A stretch of 64,000 nucleotides of DNA from positions 744,001 through 808,000 of the forward strand of contig JAETXT010000006.1 in assembly GCA_019188255.1 (NCBI GenBank), written 5' to 3'. A model generated the notes under the pieces. It did no database searches and was not told the DNA's origin. It worked only from the letters and a program-made list of their open reading frames with translations. A program made the position numbers and the translations under genes. Of the stretch, positions 23,339 to 33,051 are shown piece by piece (the stretch's first letter is position 1; each line of letters opens with the position of its first letter). Origin of the DNA: Verticillium longisporum. Its lineage: Eukaryota; Ascomycota; Sordariomycetes; Glomerellales; Plectosphaerellaceae.

Positions 23339-24393
23339 ATGGAGACACGGCCCTAGAACCCTTACCCGGGTTTCTCGATCCTGCCAAACAGAGTTTCACG
23401 GGCGATGGCCCGAATTGAACCCGCAATTGTGACATCCCTCGGTGGGTGTGTCGGTCCCAAGGCCTGGACCCTTATTTGGCTTCTGGCTTGCCCGGCGGTG
23501 TGCCACCCGACAAGCATCTGTCGCCTTCGCTGGCCGCGGCATGCGTGCCCCCTCAACCTTGTTCGCGTGGCGTCCCGACGCGCATGGAACCAATCGATCT
23601 GGAACCGGCGGCGGATGGCCAAAGGGCCACCTCGGGTGTGCCAGTGGGCAGCATGCGGACGCAAATACTACTCGAGCAGTGACTTCTTCCGCGTACACAG
23701 AGACACATTCTCGCCCTGCGTCTTTTTCCTCTTGGCGCCACTCGTGTGCAATTGGGCCGGCCTGGGCGTTTGCCAGATATTCGCTCGTCGTCGTCACGAA
23801 TGGTACGGCGGACCCAGTGTTACCCAAAAGTCCCCCGCCTCGTTGAGCTTTCCTAGTGGGTTTGGAGAGGGTTGGGTGCATCAAAAGGAGGGGCAAAAGG
23901 GGTCACGAACTGGATGGACGCATCTGTTGCTGACGTCTCGCCCAGAACGGCTTGGCGCAACCCACCCTTTCCACGGCTCTAGCCCGCCAACGGAGGCTTC
24001 CCGAACCGTTCTTTGACACAGTCGAACCCAATACCCTGCCGTATCGACAAGGGGGGCAGCGTGGTGCACCGCCTCCCCCGCCAGAGGCTAACCTGACCTT
24101 GCATCACTGCTCAGGGTCCAGTGGTAGTCGGTCAACTTTCAGGAACCGAGCAGCGATTCGACTGGCCTTACCATCCCACGCCAGCAAAACCATCCTTTGA
24201 TCCGTCTTTTTAGGTCTTGTCGGCCTCGTAACGCCTCATCTGTCCGTCATCCTGCCGTCGAGTTTGACCTCCCAGCTTCATCATCGTAACGAGCCTCGCC
24301 TCACCTCGTCGCATTGCGGCTTACAGAAAGGAAAGCCCATCAAGCCTATCGCCACCTACACGCCAGTCGCTGGCCTGCGGCCCACTGCAGCCC
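23339..24393. other. Intergenic, nothing recognised
   Basis: About 1,050 bases between two plus-strand genes. Frames up to 203 codons occur on both strands in GC-rich sequence, but their translations are rich in Arg, Pro, Trp and Cys and look like non-coding shadows. Probably the promoter and leader of the F-box-like gene. Confidence 0.55.
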
Positions 24394-25790
24394 ATGGAGG
24401 CCTCTCGAGGTTCTGCCGCTCTCGACAATGCAACCAGAGCGACACTGTCAGAGAAGCGCTCCGAGAAACACGCAGAGGAGGTGACAACGGCTCCGATCAT
24501 CTACACGGATTATCACAGCCGTAAAAACCCCTATGCCTCGCTACTTTACCTGCCCATGGAACTACAGTTTCTCGTCGGCTCTCATCTCGACTACGGCAAT
24601 TTGCAGAACCTACGCTGCACCAACAAGTTCTACCGTCAACTCATCGACATCAACTTTGTGCGCACATGTCTGGGCTCTCTCGCAACCGACAATTCACTAC
24701 GTTTCGTCTGCCGCAGTTGTCTGCGCTACGACGACACCGGCCGTCGGCTGCTGTGGCCACTCGCGCCGTGTGCTCAGCCTGCGCCATCCGACGGTGAGGT
24801 GTCAGATGACGGCGCGTCTATCGAGGCCCCGCCGGTGACTAGCATGACTTACTGCCCCGATCCCAGCGTCCCGCTCGCCGCGAACTGCGCCGACTGCGCC
24901 ATCCGCCAGGGCCAGCTTTGCCCCGGCGAGTACGTCCTTACCGAGGGTGGTGAGCGTAAGGTTCGCGTGTGTCGTTGGTGCGGCTGGCCCTGCACCAATG
25001 ACCCCGCGAAGGAAGAGTACTGGCCACGGTCTGCCCGTGAACTGCATCCGCGCTGCGCCCAGATTTACCAGATGGTCATGGTAGGCTACTACATTCTGGT
25101 GTGTATCCGGTCCGGCATTGCTTTCGTCACGTATATCCTGCTGTGGAGGTTATTTGCGGATAACCAAGTTGTTGTCGTGCCGAGTGTGGTAAGTCGCTTG
25201 TTTGTTGTTGAGTTTTCGCAGCTGACGTGACGCAGATGGCGTTTCTTCTCATGGGTGTCATCCTCTTTATTTTCTGGCTGCGTGGCCGTGAGGTTAGAAC
25301 ATATCATATTGTTGGCAGCCTTGAGTTCACCATCCTGGGTCTCGGCATCCCGCCCCTCTATGTCATGATTAGAGAGATGCAGGCCGAGTATGATGCCGGC
25401 AAGGTTGCTGCTGAAGTGTTGCTCATCATGCATCTGTGAGTCTGCTGAAGTCTGGCATCACCCGCTCGTGCTAAACTTTGTAGCATCATCCGCTTGATTA
25501 ATGTGCTGGGCAACATTGTCCTCTTCTTCGAGTATGATGTGACGAAACATCACGCGCCGGGCCTTTCACCCTTGCGACGCCATCTTATCAACCCTCTCAT
25601 CGCAGGGCTTGTATTCTGGACGTCGCCTCGCGCGTTGGAGAACTTGTGGATCGGTCGCGGGAAGCATCCTCGCCACAAGTCATTGCGCCGGGGGCTAGGC
25701 AAATTCCTCAAGAACGCGCAGAGCGGTCTGGGCGAGTTCTGGTTGTTCCAGGGCAGAGAGCCGTCCGCTCATCCGGCGACACAGCACTGA
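24394..25790 (+). CDS. F-box-like, Cys-rich, multi-transmembrane protein
   Basis: Three exons (24,394-25,188, 25,236-25,435, 25,484-25,790) with 47- and 48-base introns give 433 aa. Residues about 51-90 (LYLPMELQFLVGSHLDYGNL then LRCTNKFYRQL) resemble an F-box: an LP.EL start, LDY.dL and a conserved L..tnk.f. Residues 105-200 contain paired cysteines (CRSC, CADC, CRWC, CGWPC) that could bind zinc. Hydrophobic spans follow: about 225-252, 267-282, 290-312 and near 330-352, then a basic tail. F-box proteins recruit SCF ubiquitin-ligase targets through SKP1. An F-box joined to membrane helices suggests ligase recruitment or another scaffold role at a membrane, but that is inference. Known only as an uncharacterised fungal gene type to me. 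Confidence 0.75.
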
Positions 25791-27022
25791 AAACCGTGTT
25801 GGCTGCTTTGGTTGCGCGATGGTTTGCTATGTTGAGTTCAGGGTGCGGCGTTTGTGATGTGAGGTTTGGAAGGCTGGTCACGGCGTTTACAGGAGTGTGT
25901 TTTCATGGTACGATATTGGATGCTTGTCGAGATGGTCCCGACATGAGGAAATGAACCTTCATGACAACCCCCCTGGTCCCTTACGCCCATGGTCTTAGCC
26001 GGTACTAACCCTGTAGTGAGAACAAGGGGGGATATTGGAATATACTGGTCAGTTGCACCACCCACGGAGATGAGAGAGAGACACCATCATCGATGCGCCG
26101 AAGCTCCTCTTCTCAGCTGAATGCAACATTCGCGGGGGGCCTATCGCCGACCATACACAGATTTATCTCCTCGAATGCTCTTCATGCAAAGCCTATCACC
26201 GTCGGTCCTAACGACTTTGTTGGACGCTGCCTCCGATACAAGCAATATGTGTAGGATTCTACGGCCGAAGCCGGCGCATTGGCTCTCGGAGCAGCTTTCG
26301 CCGACAGACTGTCCCGATGTCTCGTCGGCTATCAGCTCATATTCTTGCGTTGGGCTATTCGTGATGCGAGATTGCCCCGATCTGTGCGGCGATTAATCGA
26401 TGTTAGGGAGAAACCCTCGGCAGTATGATACTGCGCTGCCCGACGGCGCAGGACAACGTCGGTGAAAGGCGAGCTGGGCCAGCGAATTGCTTTTTTCCAC
26501 TGGGGCTACGTTTGGTAATGCCCATCAGAGGCCCACTGTGTTCTCCACGCCGAAGAGTTTCACATGCGATTCGAGCGGCTTTATGAACTTGGGTTTCGGC
26601 GATAGGTCGTGTCGGCACGGCTTTCGCAAGAGAGATGCTACTCTGAAGCATTGTCTGTCGGGTCTTACAGCTGCTTGTCTGTCGGACTTTGGCTCAACTG
26701 TGTCGGTCTTATGCCATCGGAGCTGCTATCGGCGGCTTTTCTGCGGTACCCCGTTCGGCAATTAGGTTAGTTGGCTGACGCGAGTCAGATTGCCGGCGAT
26801 GCCCTCTTGTCATTCCGAAGTATTCGGATACCACCACAGTCACGGCACTTGAGATGTCCAAATATGCGACTATCAGATTGGCAAAGCCCGGCAGATGAGT
26901 TGAGCCGCAGACGAGGGCCAGAAAGTGTCGTCGAAATTGATTCGGTTATTTCCCAACGCCAGCCGTAGGTATCATGTTTCGTATATGCATCTAACAACCA
27001 CCATGCTCCCGGCCAAGTCTCC
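25791..27022. other. Convergent intergenic region, nothing recognised
   Basis: About 1,230 bases between the 3' ends of the F-box-like gene (plus) and the Zn2Cys6 gene (minus). Only frames below 120 codons without family features. It should contain both 3' ends. Confidence 0.6.
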
Positions 27023-29077
27023 TCAGCTTTCCATCCCATAGGACCACATTTCATACAGACCATCGCCAGCCTCCCCGAACCCTGTTCCGAATCCCCCGAA
27101 TTGGGCTCCAAGTCCGGCATCAACGCTGCCCCCGACAGCAACGACGTCTGCCCGTCCTACGAGCTCTCGCACCGCCGCCGCCGCCTCACCGGCACCGAAC
27201 CCCTCGAGCACCTCGATCGCCCGCCAGACCGCCGCTGTCGCCCCGCCGCCCACGGACCCGTCGCTGCCATATGCAGCAATGTACCCTGCGAGCGTGACTG
27301 CGGCGTTCCACGCCAGGAGCACCGGCTCCGACCATCCCATGTCAAGCGGACCCCCGCCCGCCTGCTGCAGGACGTGCGTCGCGGCAATGGCGTGGCGCGC
27401 CGCCCTCTCCGCCGGCGCGGCATCGCCTGCCGGTGGCAGCAGGATGCTCGGCCGCAGCAGCGCCATGAGCAGATCGTGGTAGTGCAGATCGAGCAGCAGG
27501 CGCTGGCGCGTCAGCCACGGCGGCGCAAAGTCGGCGCAGTTTGCGCCTGTTACTCTTGGCAAGGCGAGCGGCGGCGGCAGCGCGGCGCGCCAGGTCGTCA
27601 GCGGCAAGAGGTCCTCCTGTGACGGCGGCGCTGAGGGCACCGTTGGCAGCGGGCGGTGGTGCAGCCTGCGGGCGGCGAGGGCGAGGGTCACGGCGTGCAG
27701 GGTGTAGGAGAGCCGGGACGGGGCGAGCAGGTCGAGTTCTGCCGTGACGGATTCGAGAGACGGGTCGTCGGACGGCAGGGCACAGGTCGTCTGCGCGAGG
27801 TGAGTTGCGCAAGGGCGGCCGAGGCGGATGCTGAGGCGCGTGTCGAGGGCGAAGAGGCACCACCAGGCGCGGCGGTGCAGCTCGGCCTGCGACCGCGGCA
27901 GGGTCGATGGCGGGTCGAGGTGGAGGCCGAGGGCGTGGGCTGTGCGGACGGCCGAGGCGAGGGTCGCGTGGGCCGTGGTCTGGTAAGACGCGTTTGCGAG
28001 GTAGACGGCTGACAGGAATTGGGACTGCAGCGTTGCGAGGCTTGGCGACTCTAATGACGTGGCGAGGATGTCTTGGGCTCGGTGGTGCAGGAAGCGGCCG
28101 GCGCTCGAGGCGGGTTCTGAAGAGGAGGTCTCAAACGAGGTGTCGCGAGGGGTGGAGGCCACGCTGAACTGCATGCACAGGGCGAGCACAATGTCGACAA
28201 GCGCCGACGGCAGTCTCGCATCCGCCGAGTGCGAACCGGCCCGGAGCGACTTGTAATGAGCACGAAAGCCGGCCTCATCGAGCACTGGGTGAATGGTGTG
28301 CCACGAGCGCCAATACAGGTCGAGGAAGTAGACCTCCTGCGCGCCAGTCAGGTCGCGACCAGACATGAGGCTGCGATAGTGCTGCTGTTGCGAAAGCTGC
28401 GGCTGCTCGACGTCTGGGCCTGTGCCATTCTCGAGCATGGGCTGGAGAAAGGGTTGGGGGACTACGCTCTTGAGGTAGCTGGTGATCCGATCGACAAAGT
28501 ACTTCGTCGACGAGGGACCGTAGAACTGCGGCGTGCCGAAACCACCAGGATGCAGATGGACGTTTGGGCTTCCACTGCTGGTGGCGCCACCGCCGTGCAT
28601 CCCGACAAGCGCTGGAACCTCCCACGAGCCGCTGACCGAGCTCGGCGTCTGCGACCTCGACGGACTCCTCGTCGTCGATTCAGCCGTGTCCGACTGCCCC
28701 TTGGTCGCCTCGAGCTGGGCCTCGAGGTCCTTGACCCGCAGCCGCAAGCTCTCAATCTCGCGAATGGCCCGCGGCAGGGTGCGCACCTCGCCCAGCTTGC
28801 CGCTGTTGCTGCACTGGCCGCCGCGCGCCTCGCAGTTGCGGCACGGCTGGTTCGTGTCGCATTTGATTCGGTGGATGCGGCACCAGTCGCAGGCGCGGGC
28901 GACCTGACTTCGTTTTGGCCGGAGCACGCCGGGCTGTGTGATGGTGGTGCCGCCGCCGCCGCCGCTGCCGGCCGTTGCCGAATCGCCGCCCCGGGACGGC
29001 TGGAGATCCGCAGGCCCCGAGGAAATGAAAGTAGTCGCTGGCGAGGTGGGCTCCGAGGCGTAAAAGGTTGCGAACAT
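27023..29077 (-). CDS. Zn2Cys6 fungal transcription factor
   Basis: One exon of 684 aa. The start at 29,077 is the first true ATG; the longer frame upstream opens only with a GTG. The binuclear zinc cluster spans residues 63-89 with cysteines at 63, 66, 73, 79, 82 and 89 (spacing 2-6-5-2-6), preceded by RPKRSQVARA and reading CDWCRIHRIKCD. A linker and heptad-like stretch (AIREIESLRLRVKDLEAQLE) follows, consistent with dimerisation. The fungal_trans region covers about 240-500: VYFLDLYWRSWHTIHPVLDE, AVRTAHALGLHLDPPS, and RAWWCLFALDTRLSIRLGRP. The C-terminus is Gly/Ala-rich. It should act in the nucleus as a sequence-specific regulator, often of carbon or secondary metabolism; the target is not deducible here. 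High-GC third positions produce long antisense frames, which are shadows. A 4-kb gene-free region lies upstream. Confidence 0.92.
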   Translation of the reverse strand: MFATFYASEPTSPATTFISSGPADLQPSRGGDSATAGSGGGGGTTITQPGVLRPKRSQVARACDWCRIHRIKCDTNQPCRNCEARGGQCSNSGKLGEVRTLPRAIREIESLRLRVKDLEAQLEATKGQSDTAESTTRSPSRSQTPSSVSGSWEVPALVGMHGGGATSSGSPNVHLHPGGFGTPQFYGPSSTKYFVDRITSYLKSVVPQPFLQPMLENGTGPDVEQPQLSQQQHYRSLMSGRDLTGAQEVYFLDLYWRSWHTIHPVLDEAGFRAHYKSLRAGSHSADARLPSALVDIVLALCMQFSVASTPRDTSFETSSSEPASSAGRFLHHRAQDILATSLESPSLATLQSQFLSAVYLANASYQTTAHATLASAVRTAHALGLHLDPPSTLPRSQAELHRRAWWCLFALDTRLSIRLGRPCATHLAQTTCALPSDDPSLESVTAELDLLAPSRLSYTLHAVTLALAARRLHHRPLPTVPSAPPSQEDLLPLTTWRAALPPPLALPRVTGANCADFAPPWLTRQRLLLDLHYHDLLMALLRPSILLPPAGDAAPAERAARHAIAATHVLQQAGGGPLDMGWSEPVLLAWNAAVTLAGYIAAYGSDGSVGGGATAAVWRAIEVLEGFGAGEAAAAVRELVGRADVVAVGGSVDAGLGAQFGGFGTGFGEAGDGLYEMWSYGMES

Positions 29078-32000
29078 GTTTTCTTTTCCTTCCTTCTGCC
29101 CTTTTGGACCCTCCCCCGTTTCTCCGACCGCACAGTCGTAGAAGGAATTCTTGCCACAGACCAAATTTTTTTGTATGCTTGCTTCGGCTCTGTGATGGGT
29201 TAGGGAGGGGCAAAAGGCAGGGCCTCGGTAGAGCACCGACTCAGGTACCCGGTTGCGCGCGGCGTGGGATGGGCGTGGGGACTCGGAGTTCGGCTTGAAT
29301 GTGACAGGATCTGATCAGAAAAGTCCTCTATTTGGGGGCGCACGTTGCGCGACGCCGGGGCTGGCGCTGGCGTAAGGCGTAAGGCGTAGTAGGTAGGGTA
29401 CGTGGTAGGGCTCGTGCAGCCTTGTAGGGCGATCTGGGTGACGGACTGGCTCAATGATAGGGTCATTGATGGGAAGAAACACACACAGGGAGAGAAGCCT
29501 GGGAGGGTGGTGTGTGTCTGTCTGTCTGTATGTGCGAGCGAGCGGGTGTGCCGTTGAATTGCGTTGCGCCTCCCGATCGCCTTTCCCTCCCAAGCAAGAG
29601 GGCCGACCAGGACAAGAGTGTTAGGCAGACTCGGACAAAAGTGCAACGAGGACCGGATTGGAAGAGAGGAAACGGGTGGTGAGGGAGTCGCGAACCCGGG
29701 GTTTTCTTACAACGTCCACACCTCCGAGGGACTCGACCCGATGCCGCCCATGTTTTCCCCCTTATTTTGGGCCCTGCCGCTGTCCCGACGTTCATGGCCG
29801 CCGCTAGGCAGCAGAATATCCCGAACCCACATTGGTGCTCTCAAGCGACAGCGACAGCAGCCAGCAGCCCAGCAAACAGCCGCGATGCGACCAGAAGCAG
29901 CGTGAGATCGTTTCCCGCGCCCCATTGTGGGGCTGTATCAGTAACAGTCACGACGCAGCTCCGGCTTACTGATCGCAAGGGCGCCCAGTGGTACCACTCC
30001 GTCATCAGGGAGGATACTCAGAGTTGAACGAATGGAGAGGGAGGAAGGGGGGTGAGGGGGGTTGAAGAACAGGGCGGGGGCATGGGGCCAACAAGAGTTG
30101 CATCAACATCTCGTCGTGACGAGCATTTTAGGCATGCTGGGCAGGTGTTGGCGGTTGAGAGAGAGAGAGAGAGAGGGAGAGAGAGCGAGAGAAAGCGAGG
30201 GGTACTCATCAGCGCATGATCCGCCATTCTTGAAGCGCGCAAGCGGCGCGAGATGCCCCCTGCGCCCCTCGTAACCAGAAGGAGTCCCGGACCTGACGCC
30301 TGATCAGGACGCCAAGGGGGTTGTGGAAGAGGGGGACGAGGCCTGAGGGGGGGGGAGGGGATGCTCCTCAACTCCGGGGGGCCCCCGCCCACTGGACAGA
30401 CAGCCGACTTGGTGCCGGGTTGCGAATCCTGTTCGCTTACCCTTTGACAAGCCCAGGTGCCGCTTGACGCGAAGGCGGAACCCGCATCGTGCTGCTGGCT
30501 TGTTTTTCTTAAACCGGTGCCTGGAAACCATGTGCCGTGCGAGTGGCCTTTCTTGAAGGTTGGGCAAAAACTTTGTTCCATCCCTAGCCGTTCCCCCCGG
30601 TCTCCCCCCCTTAAAGAGCCGCTGCCTGCCGTTGCCGGGCTTATCGAAACCGAAACTTTGTCGCGGCGGTGGCGAGGCTCCGGCGCGGCTGGAACTTGAT
30701 ATTGGACCAGCATTCATTTGACAGGTAGGTAGGTAGCAATATGCAGTGATCGTAACCTGTCAAAACCGGACGGGCATCGAGTTCCGACGTATGCTAGCTC
30801 CACACTCACTACGTGGAGGCCTCAGCTCAATGCGACCCTGGGAGGGGGGGTTCGGGGTCTGGAAGGGGGCAGCATGCAGCAAGAGGTGCTACGTAGGGCT
30901 TCACTTTATCAGCCAGACACATCGACGTCAGAACCTCGACGAAACCCCAGAAGCCAGAATTCCTCACAACCTAGTGGCTGCGCTTTTTCTGCATCATGTC
31001 TGCACAGCCCCAAAATACCTGACCTGCCAGTGCCCTGCACCAGGCGGATATTCATGCAGACTACCGCCTGTGCCGCTGGCTAGAGTCGCGGCTGTGGGGG
31101 CGGGTATGGGACCATGGCTGATGTGGTCTGCGACTGACGTGAACGACGTCAATGGACTCGCCTTGCGCCTTGCTCGTGAGACTTCTTTGTGTCTGTTCGC
31201 GTATGTTTCTTCTAGCGACGTATGAAGGCTGACAATCAGCATGGGGATATTCAGCTGCTCCATTTATTGACGAGACTCAGGTCAGGATCACGAAAATAAA
31301 CACCTCGAACAATGTGACGGCGGCACGCTAGAGTCGAGCAGTTCAACAAGATAGTTAACTTTGATGCCGAGGAGCATTCACCGAGTGCTCTAGAGACTCG
31401 GGTGTACCAAGGAGGCCTGCAGGCTTCAGGGTCCCCAATATCACCGGATCTCTCGAGGAAATTTGCTAATCATGTACGAAGCCCACATGAAGAAGCATAC
31501 TTGTTAAGACTTCTATTAACGTCAGGCAGGCTATGAAGATGACCTTGGGTTTGTCGACAGCCAATACTCCCAAAACCGCAGTCACATTGAATGGCTGAAT
31601 GCTTCCCGATGCCATTGCAGATCCTGGTCGCCAAGACGTGTCCGACCTCCTCCTCGTACGACGATGAATGAACGACACGGAAAACATGTCCAAACGCTGT
31701 TGAAATTTCCCCGAGACATACTAGGAAGGGCAAGCTGAGCAACTACTTCTACTCTCGCCTAGCACGTTATCATGAATAAAAGTGTGCGTCAATGACCTTT
31801 CGCGCAGACAACGAACACGTCGCTATCACGAACAATTCAAAGTAGACCTGAGGAGCTGCTCTCGTTCAGGAGTCCAGCCAACTGCTTCTCGATACTTTCG
31901 GGATACAGAAGATGTCAGAAAACCAAGAGACCTTCTTGCGCGCCAAGGAATATCTGTTGGCACTCGATTCTTGTTTGAGAGGCCCCTGCCGATGGCGCCC

Positions 32001-33051
32001 GATGCGTTAAGACAAAACCTCACCACAAGGCCAGGTTCGCTGAACAGGAAGAATAGCCTCGGGGTGTCGCTTCATGGCCACTCCATAAGAAGCATCCATT
32101 CGAGGGCATCGTCAACACGAATACTCTACCCCAGGAAGCGGTTCGCATGAGGGGAGTGTACGAGGCATACTTAAACAAGTACGACTACTGACCCAAGTCG
32201 CATCCTAGCTGGAACAGCAATACGAAACGCGAAACAATCCATACCCTGCGGTCAATCGCTCATGGTGCAGAAAGCACCATCTTGTACGACAAAGGCGGGT
32301 CGTTGCCCTCCGACATGCTGTTCTGAAAGGTTCTCTTGGGCCTCAACGCGCGTGCGATGTCTACTATTCTCCACCCCAAAAACATCTGGAAAGCGACCAT
32401 CGTCGCCTTGACATGGAACGCCTGGACGAAAAGATCGGAGATCTATCATGCATGATGAACAACCCAAAACAAAGTTTTGCCGGCCGTTCTTCGTTGCCCA
32501 AAATCTTAAAGAAGGGTTATTTGGGACACGCCGAACCGCTCGCAGCTTGCCTCTTTCACACAGAGAGTCATGCCGTTCTCGAGAAAGCCTAAAGACCACC
32601 GAAATAGTAGTCTGGTCTCTCAAAAGTGGAAGACAGCAAATACGTTCGTGCACCAAGACTTGGGCACGACGCATTTACCAGTGGTTGTTCAAAACATCAT
32701 GTCTATAATTACCGCACAGCTGCAGCGGCAAATCGGCAGCGATTCTTCACGGATGGCATTTGTTTACGGACGAGGTGTTGCCATCTGATAGGCAAACCGA
32801 TGTTCATACCTATGCGGTTAAGTTACAAGTTTCACGAGAGTCGAAGATGTCTATACTGGGCAGAATATCGCGTCTAAACACCCTATCATGCCCGTAGGCT
32901 GCTGTTCGGCCAAATCAGCGATCAGTCTATGAATCTAGGTATGGGTCACTTGCTATCCTTCCGCGGTCACGGCAATGAAGCCTTGTTGGAAAGGTGTTTT
33001 CCGAGGTCTGTCTTCGGAACACGGGGTTTTCCAACTCCATGTCTAGCAGAA
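29078..33051. other. 4-kb intergenic region with low-complexity tracts
   Basis: No gene could be supported. The part next to the transcription factor (29,078-30,700) is GC-rich with purine/pyrimidine-skewed tracts, including TGTCTG repeats near 29,511-29,533, a GA tract at 30,157 and a GTAGG repeat near 30,724. This fits a long promoter/leader. The part from 31,300 to 33,000 has more even composition and short frames only; 32,400-32,590 looks mildly coding but is closed by stops. Confidence 0.55.
30157..30192 (+). repeat. GA dinucleotide microsatellite
   Basis: About 18 GA units, interrupted by GGG and CG variants, about 1.1 kb upstream of the Zn2Cys6 factor start. GA tracts can exclude nucleosomes or bind GAGA-type factors, but no function is shown here. 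Confidence 0.85.

Noticed and set aside
23405..23480. GGGTTCAATTC on the minus strand, like a tRNA T-arm
   Set aside because: The T-stem does not pair and no cloverleaf fits.
23405..24016. 203-codon plus-strand frame between GH18 and F-box-like genes
   Set aside because: Arg/Trp/Cys-rich translation with competing frames on both strands; no motif.
32413..32591. Plus-strand frame reading MERLDEKIGDL, like a coiled coil after a zinc cluster
   Set aside because: Closed by stops on both sides and the expected cysteine motif upstream is not present; at most a decayed gene.
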